From Rubellimicrobium rubrum (GTDB lineage Bacteria > Pseudomonadota > Alphaproteobacteria > Rhodobacterales > Rhodobacteraceae), in the NCBI RefSeq assembly GCF_006152115.1, contig NZ_VDFU01000008.1:62001-126000 (forward strand): DNA of 64,000 bases. Reading direction: 5' to 3'. A model generated the notes under the pieces. That model worked only from the letters and a program-made list of their open reading frames with translations. It was not told the origin of the DNA and did not search any database. The stretch's first letter is position 1; each line of letters begins with the position of its first letter. Made by a program: the position numbers and the translations under genes. Shown here piece after piece: positions 27,092 through 35,886 of the stretch.

Positions 27092-27919
27092 TTAGCGCAC
27101 GCCGAGGTTCGCCCGGTCGAAGGCGTAGCGCTGCTCAATCTCCTCAAGGCTCGCGCCCCGGATCGCGTCGTCGATCCACATGGTCGAGGTCGTGGGGATC
27201 TGGCCCAAGCCGTTGGGCCGCAGGATCATGAAGCGTTGGTTCACCTGGTCCGCGCCCTCGGCGGCGAGCGTGGGGCCGGTGTAGCTGTAGACGAGTTGGT
27301 TGTTCAGCAGCACCCGGAACAGGCCGTCCGCGCCCTTGGACCAGTTGGCCAGCACCACGAATTCGTTGAACTGGTCAAAGGGGCTGACGCGGAGCGTGGT
27401 GTCCTGCGGCTCACCGACGCCATAGCTCCCCTGCGGGCAGCGGTTGCGCAGGAACATCCGGCGGTCCGCGATGCTGTACTGGATCGAGAAGCACGGCCCC
27501 GCATTCTGCTGGAACCACTGGACCAGCGTCGGCGCCGAGCCCGAGCTGGCCTGGCCAAAATCGCCGCCCAGCATCAGGCTGAAGGCCTGGAGCGTGGTGC
27601 CGGCCAGGGGCGTGGTGTCGTTGATCTCGATCCGCTCATTGCCCTCGGCGCAGTCGTCGGGAAGGCCGCCGCCGATCCGCGCCCCGCAGTCGCCCGGGAC
27701 GAGCTGCATGCGGATGGAGGTCGCGCCCAGGCGGATGCGGTTCGGATCGGTATCGACCGCGATGCGGCCCGGGCGCAGGGACGCCTCCTGCGAATGGGCC
27801 GGGGTGAGGCCCGCAAAGTTCTCGGCCACCGCCGCGCTCTGGAAGTCGAGGCCCTGCGCGTGCCCCAGATTGGCGGCCAGCATCAAGCCACCTGCCAGAA
27901 GTAGACCTCGTCCCGTCAT
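27092..27919 (-). CDS. Secreted polysaccharide-lyase-like (heparin lyase I fold) protein
   Basis: A 275-residue exported protein with a signal peptide (MTGRGLLLAGGLMLAANLGHAQ). The mature protein has the strand pattern of concanavalin-like folds: NRIRLGATSIRMQLVPGDCG, then GNERIEIND, FSLMLGGDFGQ, FNEFVVLANWSKGADGLFRV and the YSYTGPTLAAEGADQV segment. It resembles secreted heparin lyase I-type (Polysacc_lyase) proteins that grip long glycans. A catalytic residue set is not proven from reading alone, so cleavage of a polysaccharide is inferred. Four Cys suggest disulfides in the periplasm or outside. Confidence 0.55.
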   Translation of the reverse strand: MTGRGLLLAGGLMLAANLGHAQGLDFQSAAVAENFAGLTPAHSQEASLRPGRIAVDTDPNRIRLGATSIRMQLVPGDCGARIGGGLPDDCAEGNERIEINDTTPLAGTTLQAFSLMLGGDFGQASSGSAPTLVQWFQQNAGPCFSIQYSIADRRMFLRNRCPQGSYGVGEPQDTTLRVSPFDQFNEFVVLANWSKGADGLFRVLLNNQLVYSYTGPTLAAEGADQVNQRFMILRPNGLGQIPTTSTMWIDDAIRGASLEEIEQRYAFDRANLGVR

Positions 27920-28108
27920 GGCTCGTGCTCCCCATGGGTTTCGGGGGCGGCTGCTTGGCCCCCCTTTCGTTCTGGAGGTAAGCGGGGATCGCCATGGGGG
28001 AAGTCAGGATTTCCCCGACGGGCCGGGATGCGCCAAAGCCACGCCATCCGGCGACGGTCGCCCCCGGAACCCTGGAAGCGGGCGGCCTGCGGAGGTAGTC
28101 CTGAGGGC

Positions 28109-28690
28109 ATGGCCAAGCTGCATTTCAACTATTCGACGATGAACGCGGGGAAGAGCACGATCCTCCTCCAGGCGTCCTACAACTACAACGAACGCGGGAT
28201 GGCGACCTACCTGCTGACCGCCCGGCTGGATGACCGGGCGGGCCAAGGGCGCATCCGGTCGCGCATCGGAATCGGAGCGGAGGCGGACACCTACGGGCCG
28301 CAGGACGACCTTTACGCGATGATCGCGGCACGGCTGGCGACCGGACCTTGCGCCTGCGTCTTTGTCGATGAGGCGCAGTTCCTGAGCCCCGCGCAGGTCT
28401 GGCAGCTTGCGCGGGTCGTGGACGACTTGGGCGTGCCGGTGATGGCCTATGGGCTGCGGGTCGACTTTCGTGGAGAGCTGTTCCCGGGCTCGGCCACGCT
28501 GCTGGCGCTCGCGGACGAGATGCGGGAAGTGCGGACCATATGCCATTGTGGGCGCAAGGCCACGATGGTGGTGCGGCGGGATGCCGAGGGCCGCGCCTTT
28601 CGCGAAGGGCCGCAGGTCGAGATCGGCGGCAACGAGCGGTACGAGTCGCTCTGCCGCCGCCACTGGCGCGAGGCGGTGGGCGACCGTTAG
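28109..28690 (+). CDS. tdk: Thymidine kinase
   Basis: A 193-residue type II thymidine kinase (salvage of thymidine to dTMP using ATP). The P-loop reads STMNAGKST (residues about 9-17), the Walker B-like motif is CVFVDEAQFLS, the lasso region with YGLRVDFRGELFPGS is intact, and the zinc-binding cysteines are in CHCGRKAT and ESLCRRHW. The ATG at 28109 starts at the conserved MAKLHFNYSTMNAG. It converges on the dehydrogenase gene, with the two stop codons overlapping. Confidence 0.96.
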   Translation: MAKLHFNYSTMNAGKSTILLQASYNYNERGMATYLLTARLDDRAGQGRIRSRIGIGAEADTYGPQDDLYAMIAARLATGPCACVFVDEAQFLSPAQVWQLARVVDDLGVPVMAYGLRVDFRGELFPGSATLLALADEMREVRTICHCGRKATMVVRRDAEGRAFREGPQVEIGGNERYESLCRRHWREAVGDR

Positions 28691-29634
28691 AGCGTGTTCG
28701 GGGGCGTGCGCCCCTCGGCGAAGGCCACAAGGTTGTCGAGCGCCATCCGGCCCATCGCCTCGCGCACGCTGAGGGTTGCGGTGCCGAGGTGGGGCAGCAA
28801 GACGGCGTTGTCGAGCGCGCGGAGGCGCTCGGGGACCTCGGGCTCGCGGGCATAGACGTCGAGGCCCGCGCCCGCGATCTGGCGGGACTCAAGGGCAGCC
28901 ATGAGCGCGTCCTCGTCCACCACGTCGCCGCGGGCGATGTTCACGAGGAAGGCGCTGGGCTTCATCTGGGCAAGTTCGGGCGCGCCGATCAGGCCCCGCG
29001 TCTCGGCCCCGCCGGGGACGGCGGTGACGACGATATCGGCTTCGCGCAGGAGGTCGGGAAGGTCGGCCACCTGCCGAGCGGGCAGGTCCACCGCCTTGGG
29101 CGAGCGGTTGTAGTAAAGGACCGGCATCCCGAAGCCATGATGGCAGCGCCGCGCGATGGCTTGGCCGATGCGGCCCATGCCGACGATTCCGACCGTCAGG
29201 CCGGTGACATGGGTGCCCAGCATCTGCGTGGGCTCCCAGCCGGTCCATTGTCTGGCGCGGAGCATCCGCTCCCCCTCGCCCGCGCGGCGGCAGGTCATGA
29301 GGATCAGCATCATCGCGATGTCGGCGGTGGCGTCGGTGACGGCGCCGGGGGTGTTGGTCACGGTGATCCCGGCGGCCTTGGCGGCGGCGACGTCGATGTG
29401 GTTCACGCCGACGCCGAAATTGGCGAGGATACGGCAGCGGAACGGGCCGCCCGCAAAGGCGTCGGCGGTGAAGCAGTCGCCCAGCGTCGGCAGGATCGCG
29501 TCGTAGTCACGCAGCGCCCGCGCGGCCTCCTCGGGCGAGAGGCCGTGGTCGTTGTTGGCGAAGGTCGTGTCGAAGTGCTGCGCGGCAAAGGCCATGTTGG
29601 CCTCGGGCAGGCGGCGGGTGACCAGGAGCTTCAA
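28687..29634 (-). CDS. D-2-hydroxyacid dehydrogenase (glyoxylate reductase-like)
   Basis: A 315-residue NAD(P)-dependent D-isomer-specific 2-hydroxyacid dehydrogenase. The dinucleotide-binding motif is GLTVGIVGMGRIGQAIARRC, the catalytic Arg is in NIARGDVVDEDAL, Glu in YAREPEVPE and His in LLPHLGTATL. LLVTRRLPEANMAFAA at the N-terminus matches the GyaR/GhrB group, which reduces glyoxylate or hydroxypyruvate. The start is a TTG at 29634 whose bases overlap the csaA stop (TTGA). It is the last gene of a proC-csaA-dehydrogenase operon and overlaps tdk at its 3' end. Confidence 0.88.
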   Translation of the reverse strand: MKLLVTRRLPEANMAFAAQHFDTTFANNDHGLSPEEAARALRDYDAILPTLGDCFTADAFAGGPFRCRILANFGVGVNHIDVAAAKAAGITVTNTPGAVTDATADIAMMLILMTCRRAGEGERMLRARQWTGWEPTQMLGTHVTGLTVGIVGMGRIGQAIARRCHHGFGMPVLYYNRSPKAVDLPARQVADLPDLLREADIVVTAVPGGAETRGLIGAPELAQMKPSAFLVNIARGDVVDEDALMAALESRQIAGAGLDVYAREPEVPERLRALDNAVLLPHLGTATLSVREAMGRMALDNLVAFAEGRTPPNTL

Positions 29635-29975
29635 TGGAGCCGCCCGCCCACGGGGACCTGATGCTCGGGCTGGACCAGGACCACGGCGCCGTTCTCGTCG
29701 GGGAGGCCCAGGACCAGCACCTCGGACACGAACTTGCCGATCTGGCGCGGCGGGAAGTTGACCACGGCCAAGACCTCCTGCCCCACAAGCTTCTCGGGTG
29801 CGTAATGGACGGTGATCTGGGCGGAGGAGCGCTTTTCCCCGATCTCGGGGCCGAAGTCGATCCAGAGCTTGATCGCGGGCTTCCTGGCCTCCGGGTAGGG
29901 TTCGGCGCGGGTGATGCGGCCCACGCGGACGTCCACGCGAAGGAAGTCGTCGAAGGTGATCGTGTCGTCGGTCAT
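29631..29975 (-). CDS. csaA: CsaA, tRNA-binding OB-fold protein
   Basis: A 114-residue single-domain protein of the CsaA/TRBP111 type. It is an OB-fold with VDVRVGRITRAEPYPEARKP, LWIDFGPEIGEKRSSAQITV and the basic FPPRQIGKFVSEVLVLG region. Such proteins bind tRNA or act as secretion-related chaperones; the in vivo partner is unsettled. Its ATG at 29975 overlaps the proC stop (ATGA) and its own stop overlaps the dehydrogenase TTG start, so the three genes are tightly coupled. Confidence 0.93.
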   Translation of the reverse strand: MTDDTITFDDFLRVDVRVGRITRAEPYPEARKPAIKLWIDFGPEIGEKRSSAQITVHYAPEKLVGQEVLAVVNFPPRQIGKFVSEVLVLGLPDENGAVVLVQPEHQVPVGGRLH

Positions 29976-30778
29976 GCGCGTCCAAGCTCCTCGCTCCGCG
30001 CGGCAGCGGCGCGGACGGTACGGCGGATAAGGGGGGGCAACTCGGCCATCAGGACCTCCAGGCCCGCCTGGGTGGTGCCGCCCGGCGAGGTCACGTCCCG
30101 GCGAAGCTGGGCGGGGTCGGTTCCCGTCTCCTGCGCGAGGGCCCCGGCCCCGGCGACGGTCGCGCGGGCGAGTTGGAGGGCGAGGTCGGGGGACAGCCCC
30201 TCGGCCTCGCCTGCGGCGGCGAGGGTCTCGATCAGGTGGAAGACATAGGCCGGACCGGAGCCCGAAACGGCGGTCACGGCGTCCATCTGGGCCTCGGCGT
30301 CGAGGCGCACGACCTCGCCCACGGCGGACAGGAGCGACTCGGCCAGCGCGATATGCGCGGGCGTGGCCTGAGCGTTGCCGATGATGGCGGTGATGCCGCG
30401 CCCGATGGCAGCGGGGGTGTTGGGCATGGATCGCACGACCGGAGTGCCGGGGCCGAAGGCAGCCTCGAAGGCGGACAGCGGCGTGCCGGCGGCGATGGAC
30501 ACGACCAGCGTCCGCCCCCCGCCCAGCGCGGTCATGACGGGCAGCGCCTGTCCCATCATCTGGGGCTTTACGGCGACCAGGGCCACGGCGGGCGCGTCGG
30601 GCATCGGGCCGTTCAGGGCCGCGCCGGTGGAGCGGAGCCAGTCGGACGGATTCGGCTCGATCACATGGACGGCAGAAGGCGGCAGCCCCCTGGCGAGCCA
30701 ACCCCTCAGCAGCGCCGATCCCATCTTACCGCAGCCCAGGAGCACGAGCCCCCGCGCCGCCACATCGTCCATCGCCAT
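29972..30778 (-). CDS. proC: Pyrroline-5-carboxylate reductase
   Basis: A 268-residue ProC, the last step of proline synthesis (reduction of 1-pyrroline-5-carboxylate with NAD(P)H). The Rossmann motif LVLLGCGKMGSALLRGWL lies at the N-terminus. The substrate-binding and dimer domain shows VVRSMPNTPAAIGRGITAI, AVSGSGPAYVFHLIETLA and LRRDVTSPGGTTQAGLEVL, the family signature. Two Met codons at 30778 and 30772 could start it. It is first in a unit with csaA and the 2-hydroxyacid dehydrogenase. Confidence 0.95.
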   Translation of the reverse strand: MAMDDVAARGLVLLGCGKMGSALLRGWLARGLPPSAVHVIEPNPSDWLRSTGAALNGPMPDAPAVALVAVKPQMMGQALPVMTALGGGRTLVVSIAAGTPLSAFEAAFGPGTPVVRSMPNTPAAIGRGITAIIGNAQATPAHIALAESLLSAVGEVVRLDAEAQMDAVTAVSGSGPAYVFHLIETLAAAGEAEGLSPDLALQLARATVAGAGALAQETGTDPAQLRRDVTSPGGTTQAGLEVLMAELPPLIRRTVRAAAARSEELGRA

Positions 30779-30860
30779 CGCATCCCCCGAGAAGTCGGGG
30801 CGACCCTAGGGGCACGGCGGGGCCGCTTCAAGCACGGCTGGGTTTCAGGCGCGGTTGGGC

Positions 30861-30892
30861 AAAACGAAACGGCCGGGCGCTGGGCCCGGCCG
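30861..30892 (-). terminator. Rho-independent terminator after the YbjN gene
   Basis: A perfect 9-bp stem CGGCCGGGC/GCCCGGCCG (30870-30892) is followed, on the minus strand, by the T-rich GTTTCGTTTT. It lies 24 bases after the YbjN stop. Confidence 0.8.
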
Positions 30893-30916
30893 TCGAGATC
30901 GTTGCCGTGAGGCGGG

Positions 30917-31420
30917 TCAGGCGCGGCCATAGGCCTCGGCGATGGCGACCTGCATCGCGTCCTTGGGCGACTTGCCGCCCCAGACGGCCAGTTGCACGGC
31001 GGGGTAGAAGCGCTCCGCGCTCATCATCGCGGCGTGGATCATGGTGTCGATCTGCTCGGGGCTCGCGATCTGGTCGCCCGCCAGCACCAGGCCGTAGCGG
31101 AACACGACCATCTTCTCCTCCTCCCACCAGGTGAAGGAGCCGGCCCAGCACAGGTCGTTGATCCGGTTCAGGAGGTCGAAGAGCGCGGGCAAACGGTCCG
31201 CAGGCGGGTCGAGCTCGTAGGTGCAGAGAAGGCGCAGGGTCTCGTCCGAAGGGGACCAGGCAAGGGTCAGCGCATAGGAGCGCCACTGACCTTCGAGGGT
31301 CATGGCGATCTGGTTCTCGGCCACGCGGTCGAAGTCCCACTCGTAATGCGTGGCGATGGTTTCCACCACGTCGATCGGGTGGATTTCGCCTTCGTCGAGA
31401 TAGGTTTCGGAGATGGTCAT
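30917..31420 (-). CDS. YbjN domain-containing protein
   Basis: A 167-residue cytoplasmic protein of the YbjN (PF10722) family: IHPIDVVETIATHYEWDFDR, LTLAWSPSDETLRLLCTYEL, LCWAGSFTWWEEEKMVVFRY and the closing segment ending in AYGRA. YbjN-type folds resemble type III secretion chaperones, and in E. coli YbjN affects motility and stress traits; in Rhodobacterales the gene is a conserved singleton of unknown role. It has its own terminator and is divergent from the next plus-strand region. Confidence 0.9.
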   Translation of the reverse strand: MTISETYLDEGEIHPIDVVETIATHYEWDFDRVAENQIAMTLEGQWRSYALTLAWSPSDETLRLLCTYELDPPADRLPALFDLLNRINDLCWAGSFTWWEEEKMVVFRYGLVLAGDQIASPEQIDTMIHAAMMSAERFYPAVQLAVWGGKSPKDAMQVAIAEAYGRA

Positions 31421-31604
31421 AGCTCGGGCCCCTTGCTGTGGCGTCCCGGAGCGGAATGCGTCCGGAGCGCGTTGCCTGCTCCAAGGTTCGGTGGGCTTGC
31501 CACCGCCCCCTACGAGATATGGTGAGGCTTACGGCGAGTCTGTAAAGCGGTTTCTTGGGGACAAACGGGAACACGGGCGTGAACGACACGCCCTTGCCGC
31601 TTTG

Positions 31605-31904
31605 TCAGGCGCCGGGGGAACCGGGCCATTCGTCCTGGGATTGCACCTCATGGGCCGCGCCCTGGAGACGCGACTCGAGCGCGGTGATGCGGGCGGACAG
31701 GGCGTCGTTCTCCTCGCGGGCCTTTTGGGCCATGGCGCGCACGGCCTCGAACTCCTCGCGGGTCACGAGGTTGCGGTCGGCCAGGATGCGATCCACCAGG
31801 GACTTCATCGCGCCCTGCGCCTCGTCCCTCGCGCCCTGCGCGACGCCCATGGCGTTGGTCACGAGTTGCGACATATCGTCGAGAAACTTGTTCTTGGTCT
31901 GCAT
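31605..31904 (-). CDS. UbiK-type accessory factor (BMFP domain)
   Basis: A 99-residue helical protein. An amphipathic N-terminal helix (MQTKNKFLDDMSQLVTNAMG) is followed by a C-terminal coiled coil (EEFEAVRAMAQKAREENDAL...ITALESRLQ). This is the BMFP/YqiC/UbiK family. UbiK supports aerobic ubiquinone synthesis by binding UbiJ and lipids in E. coli; the same role is inferred here. The start ATG at 31904 was taken because the open frame upstream is antisense to lgt. It is divergent from lgt, as in other Rhodobacteraceae. Confidence 0.88.
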   Translation of the reverse strand: MQTKNKFLDDMSQLVTNAMGVAQGARDEAQGAMKSLVDRILADRNLVTREEFEAVRAMAQKAREENDALSARITALESRLQGAAHEVQSQDEWPGSPGA

Positions 31905-32000
31905 GGGGCGCTCCGGCATCTGGTCGTATCGAGATATGGGGGGAGCCGCGCCCCCACGCAAGGTTGACACCCCGCGCGGTCCTGCCCAAGGAAAGGGCTT

Positions 32001-32897
32001 ATGACCGGCATCCCTTTTCCCGACATCTCGCCCGAGATCTTTTCCGTGACGATCTTCGGCCTGCATTTCGCCCTGCGGTGGTATGCGCTGGCTTACATCG
32101 TCGGCATCGTCATCGGGTGGCGGATCGCGGTCGCCGCCCTGAAGCGCCCGCATCTTTGGGCCGGGGGCGTCCCGCCGATGACGCCCGCGCAGCTCGAGGC
32201 GCTGCTGACCTGGATCATCCTGGGGATCATCGCGGGCGGGCGGCTGGGCTATGTGCTGTTCTACCGCCCCGGCTACTACTTGGAGACCTGGTGGGAGATC
32301 CCGGCCATCTGGCAGGGCGGCATGTCCTTTCACGGCGGGTTCCTGGGGGTGACGACGGCCATCCTCGTGTTCTGCTGGCGCGAGAAGGCCCCCTTGGGCG
32401 GGGTCGCGGATGCCATCGCCCTGGCTTCGCCCCCGGCGATCCTGCTGGGACGCATCGCCAACTTCATCAACGCCGAGCTTTGGGGCCGGCCGACCACCCT
32501 GCCCTGGGGCGTTATCTTTCCGGGCGAGGCGGCGCAGGACTGCCCCGGCGCGGTCGATGCCTGCGCGCGACACCCGTCGCAGCTTTACGAGGCGGGGTTG
32601 GAGGGCCTGCTGCTAGGGACTCTCCTGATCCTGCTGGCGTTCCGCTGGGGGGCTTTGCGGCGGCGCTGGTTGCTGACGGGGGTGTTCCTGGCCGGCTACG
32701 GCATCGCGCGGTTCCTGGTGGAGTTCGTGCGCCAGCCCGACGCGCAGTTCGTGTCGCCCGGGAATCCTTTGGGCCTTGCCGTCCATTGGAACGGCTGGGG
32801 GCTGACGATGGGGCAACTGCTGACGCTGCCGATTCTGCTGGCGGGCGCGCTGCTCATTCTTTGGGCACGGCGGCGGACGCGGGCGGTCCCGGCGTGA
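32001..32897 (+). CDS. lgt: Phosphatidylglycerol-prolipoprotein diacylglyceryl transferase
   Basis: A 298-residue inner-membrane enzyme that attaches diacylglycerol from phosphatidylglycerol to the lipobox Cys of prolipoproteins. Conserved blocks: [20 protein letters not shown], the His motif [11 protein letters not shown], the Lgt signature [27 protein letters not shown] and [11 protein letters not shown]. The normal seven-helix layout is visible. The stop TGA overlaps the GTG of the downstream midA gene (GTGA), so lgt, midA and pgeF form one operon. Confidence 0.97.
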   Translation: MTGIPFPDISPEIFSVTIFGLHFALRWYALAYIVGIVIGWRIAVAALKRPHLWAGGVPPMTPAQLEALLTWIILGIIAGGRLGYVLFYRPGYYLETWWEIPAIWQGGMSFHGGFLGVTTAILVFCWREKAPLGGVADAIALASPPAILLGRIANFINAELWGRPTTLPWGVIFPGEAAQDCPGAVDACARHPSQLYEAGLEGLLLGTLLILLAFRWGALRRRWLLTGVFLAGYGIARFLVEFVRQPDAQFVSPGNPLGLAVHWNGWGLTMGQLLTLPILLAGALLILWARRRTRAVPA

Positions 32898-33949
32898 CGC
32901 CTCTGGCCCGCCTCCTGGCCGAGCGGATCGCCGCGACGGGGCCGATGACGGTGGCGGACTACATGGCGGAATGCCTGCTGCACCCGCGCTATGGCTACTA
33001 CGCGACACGCGATCCCCTGGGCGCGGCGGGCGACTTCACCACCGCGCCCGAGATCAGCCAGATGTTCGGGGAATGCCTGGGGCTGGCCCTCGCGCAGGCC
33101 TGGATTGACCAGGGCGCACCTGCGCCGTTCGTGCTGGCCGAGATCGGGCCGGGGCGCGGGACGCTCATGGCCGACGTGCTGCGGGCGACGCTCCGGGTGC
33201 CGGGGTTCCACGACGCGCTGTCGGTGCATCTGGTCGAGGCCTCGCCCACGCTGCGGGCCGAGCAGGCCAAGCGGGTGCCGGGCGCGGTCTGGCACGACAC
33301 GGTGGAGGGCCTGCCCGACGCGCCCCTGTTCCTGCTGGCCAACGAATTCTTCGATGCGCTGCCGATCCGGCAATTCCTGCGAGAGCCCTTTGGCTGGTCC
33401 GAGCGGGTGGTAGGGCTGTCGGACGGGCAACTGGGCTGGGGCCTTCGACCGCTGGGACAGGTTCCGGTGCTGGCGGAGCGGCTGGCCGACACCCCCGAAG
33501 GAGAGGTGGTCGAGCATTGCCCCGCCCTGCCCGGCATCATGGGCGAGATCGGCCGCCGCATCGCCGCGCATGGTGGCGCGGCGCTGGTGGTGGATTACGG
33601 CGGCTGGCACCTGACGGGCGACAGCTTCCAGGCCGTGGCGCGCCACGCCTATGCCGACACCCTCGGGACGCCCGGCGAGGCGGACCTCACGGCTCATGTG
33701 GATTTCGAGGCGCTCGCCCGCGCCGCCCTGCCCGCCCGCGCCACGACCATGGCGACCCAGGGCGAACTGCTCCTCCGGCTCGGCATCGCCCAGCGGGCCG
33801 AGGCGCTGGCGCGGAAGCTTGCGGGGGATCGCCTGATGTCGCACCTCGCTGCGCTGCGGCGCTTGACCCTCCCCGACGAAATGGGGACGCTGTTCAAAGC
33901 GGTGGCCTTCCATCCGCCCCATACCCCACCGCCGCCTGGATTTGAGTAG
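32894..33949 (+). CDS. SAM-dependent methyltransferase, MidA/NDUFAF7 family
   Basis: A 351-residue class I methyltransferase of the COG1565 family. The N-terminus [20 protein letters not shown]...[21 protein letters not shown] is typical. SAM motif I is [19 protein letters not shown], and [16 protein letters not shown] is the characteristic region III. The human homologue NDUFAF7 methylates an arginine in complex I subunit NDUFS2; a similar role in respiratory complex I assembly is probable. The GTG at 32894 overlaps the lgt stop. The next gene starts directly after its TAG. Confidence 0.93.
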   Translation: MTPLARLLAERIAATGPMTVADYMAECLLHPRYGYYATRDPLGAAGDFTTAPEISQMFGECLGLALAQAWIDQGAPAPFVLAEIGPGRGTLMADVLRATLRVPGFHDALSVHLVEASPTLRAEQAKRVPGAVWHDTVEGLPDAPLFLLANEFFDALPIRQFLREPFGWSERVVGLSDGQLGWGLRPLGQVPVLAERLADTPEGEVVEHCPALPGIMGEIGRRIAAHGGAALVVDYGGWHLTGDSFQAVARHAYADTLGTPGEADLTAHVDFEALARAALPARATTMATQGELLLRLGIAQRAEALARKLAGDRLMSHLAALRRLTLPDEMGTLFKAVAFHPPHTPPPPGFE

Positions 33950-34705
33950 TTGAGCCTCGACATCATCACATCGCCCGTGCTGGAGCCCGTTCGCCACGCC
34001 TTCTTCGGCCGCGCGGGGGGTGCGTCATCGGGGGTCTTCGCGGGCCTCAACTGCGGGCAGGGCTCGACCGACCAGGCCGAGGCCGTGACCATCAACCGCC
34101 GCCGGGTGGCCGAGGCGATGGGCGTTCCCGCCGAGGCGCTGGTTGGCGTGAACCAGGTCCATTCCGCCGATGTGGTGGTGGTCGAAGGCCCCCTTGCCAC
34201 CCGGCCCCGGGCCGACGCGCTGGTCACGCGCGTTCCGGGCCTTGCGCTGTCGGTCCTGACCGCCGACTGCCAACCCGTGCTGTTCGCCGATGCCGAGGCC
34301 GGGGTCATCGGGGCGGCCCATGCGGGCTGGAAGGGCACGCTGGGCGGCGTCCTCGAGGCCACTGTGGCGGCCATGGAGCGGCTGGGCGCCCGGACGAACC
34401 GCATCCATGCGGCCATCGGGCCCACGATCAGCCAGCGTGCCTATGAGGTCGGGCCCGAGTTCATGGACCAGATTCTGGCCGAGGATCCCCGCGCCGCGCG
34501 CCACTTCGCCAGCGGCAAGGGGGACCGGCTGCTGTTCGACCTTCCGGGCTATGGGCTTCAGCGGCTCCGGCAGGCGGGCCTGGGCGAGGCGGCCTGGACG
34601 CGGCACTGCACCTATTCCATGGCCGACCGCTTTTTCAGCTACCGCCGATCGGTCCATGCGCGCGAGGCGGATTACGGGCGCCTGATCGCCGCCATCCGGC
34701 TTTAG
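33950..34705 (+). CDS. pgeF: Polyphenol oxidase/peptidoglycan editing factor PgeF (YfiH)
   Basis: A 251-residue Cu/Zn-type laccase-domain (DUF152) protein. HAFFGRAGGASSGVFAGLNC is the family's N-terminus, NQVHSADVVVVEG and LTADCQPVLFAD include the metal-binding His and Cys, and AAHAGWKGTLGGVLEATV holds the third His. Related proteins show purine nucleoside phosphorylase and peptidoglycan-editing activities. The gene starts with TTG at 33950, immediately after the midA stop, so it is the third gene of the lgt operon. A long hairpin begins at its stop codon. Confidence 0.93.
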   Translation: MSLDIITSPVLEPVRHAFFGRAGGASSGVFAGLNCGQGSTDQAEAVTINRRRVAEAMGVPAEALVGVNQVHSADVVVVEGPLATRPRADALVTRVPGLALSVLTADCQPVLFADAEAGVIGAAHAGWKGTLGGVLEATVAAMERLGARTNRIHAAIGPTISQRAYEVGPEFMDQILAEDPRAARHFASGKGDRLLFDLPGYGLQRLRQAGLGEAAWTRHCTYSMADRFFSYRRSVHAREADYGRLIAAIRL

Positions 34706-34736
34706 GGCCGGTCGTTACGCCACCTTAACCGGCCCT
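34704..34736 (+). terminator. Hairpin after pgeF
   Basis: AGGGCCGGT pairs with ACCGGCCCT (9 bp, 15-base loop), starting in the pgeF stop codon. No T-run follows, so it is only a possible terminator of the lgt operon. Confidence 0.4.
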
Positions 34737-35069
34737 CGTGCAGGTTGTCCGTGCAGGGCACCCCCGCCCTGCCGGAGCCTGGATGATGACGCGGCTGCAT
34801 GGCCCACCCATGACCCTGTATGGGCCGATCCGTCCGATTCGGCCGGCTGGACCGGTTGGCCGGACCGCAGGCACACGCCCGGGGCGAGGTCTGGCGATGG
34901 ATTGGGACAATCGCCCCAGCCTTTGGATGATTGACCCTGCGCGTTCAGCTCACCCGCCCCGGTATTTGACTGGGCGTCAGCGCTCGGGCGATCCAAGGGG
35001 GGAAGCCATTCTTCATGGCTGTTGTCGGTGGGGGCCGACAGCTGGCGTGACGCACCGAACGGTGATCGG
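34737..35069. other. Intergenic region rich in perfect hairpins
   Basis: These 333 bases hold no convincing gene but several perfect inverted repeats. They are GCAGGGC/GCCCTGC (34753-34772), GGCCCA/TGGGCC (34801-34825), GGCCGA/TCGGCC (about 34823-34844), AGCCAT/ATGGCT (35004-35020) and TGTCGG/CCGACA (35023-35040). The last two precede the Hint-domain gene by 50 and 30 bases. They may be a structured leader or a small RNA. Confidence 0.4.
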
Positions 35070-35882
35070 ATGACCAAGACGTATGGACCCCCGCCCGGGA
35101 CGGCCGCAGGCCGCTCCCTTCCCTTCCTGCCCGAGCCCGGGAGCGCGCCGACGCCTGGCCTGGGTGCGGAGCGCCCGACCCGCAGGGCCGTGACGCTGCT
35201 GCGGCGCGTGGAGGTGGTCACCCTGTCGCCACGCGGCGGGATCGAGGAGACGAGCTGCCTCCTCCCGTCCCTGCCCGCCTTCGAAGAGCCCTTCTCCGCC
35301 TTTGCGCGCGGCACGATCTTTGCGTCCGACCGGGGCATGGTCTCGGTCGAGGATGTGTGGCCCGGCATGGTGCTGCGCATCGCGGACGGGGGAACGGCGC
35401 GGGTGCTCTGGCGCGGATCGACAGTGATCGTCCCCCGGGGCGAGGGCCAGGATCCCGCGATGACACGGCTGACCCGTGTCGCCGCCGAGTCGATGGGACT
35501 GGGGAAACCGTTCCAGGATCTCGTGCTCGGGCCGCGCGCGCGGGTCGTGGTTCGCCGCCCCGCCGTGCGCCTGCTCACGGGGCGGGATGCCGCGCTCGTT
35601 CCGGCAGCGGATCTGGTGGACGGGGTGAGCCTTGTCGAGGTGACGCCCCCTTCTCCGGTCGAGGTCTATCACCTGGCCTTCGCCCGCCACGAAACGCTTC
35701 TGGCCAATGGCATAGAGGTGGAAAGCTATCATCCCGGCCCGCTGCACGCGCTTTCGCTCCGGGGCGATCACCTGGCCCTGTTCCAGAGCTGTTTCCCGCA
35801 GCACCCGGACCTGCTGTCCTTTGGCGATCCCGCGCTGCCCCGGCTCCGGCGGCACGACCTCGATCTGTTCGACGCGGTCTGA
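35070..35882 (+). CDS. Hint (Hedgehog/intein-like) domain protein
   Basis: 270 residues. The central part, SAFARGTIFASDRGMVSVED followed by VWPGMVLRIADGGTARVLWR, matches the Hint_2 (Hom_end-like) domain common in Rhodobacterales proteins. There the usual beginning is CFTxGTxIxT, and in this protein the expected N-terminal Cys/Ser position is replaced by the FARGT segment. A conserved His follows in the LAFARHETLLANGIEVES block. Such domains can self-splice or cleave, but many lone Hint proteins lack the catalytic residues. The function here is unknown. The ATG at 35070 follows the hairpin-rich leader. Confidence 0.72.
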   Translation: MTKTYGPPPGTAAGRSLPFLPEPGSAPTPGLGAERPTRRAVTLLRRVEVVTLSPRGGIEETSCLLPSLPAFEEPFSAFARGTIFASDRGMVSVEDVWPGMVLRIADGGTARVLWRGSTVIVPRGEGQDPAMTRLTRVAAESMGLGKPFQDLVLGPRARVVVRRPAVRLLTGRDAALVPAADLVDGVSLVEVTPPSPVEVYHLAFARHETLLANGIEVESYHPGPLHALSLRGDHLALFQSCFPQHPDLLSFGDPALPRLRRHDLDLFDAV

Positions 35883-35886
35883 TGGG

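Noticed and set aside
34738..35073. A 111-codon frame in the hairpin region
   Set aside because: It starts with GTG inside the terminator-like hairpin, has no ribosome site or recognisable domain, and overlaps the Hint gene start.
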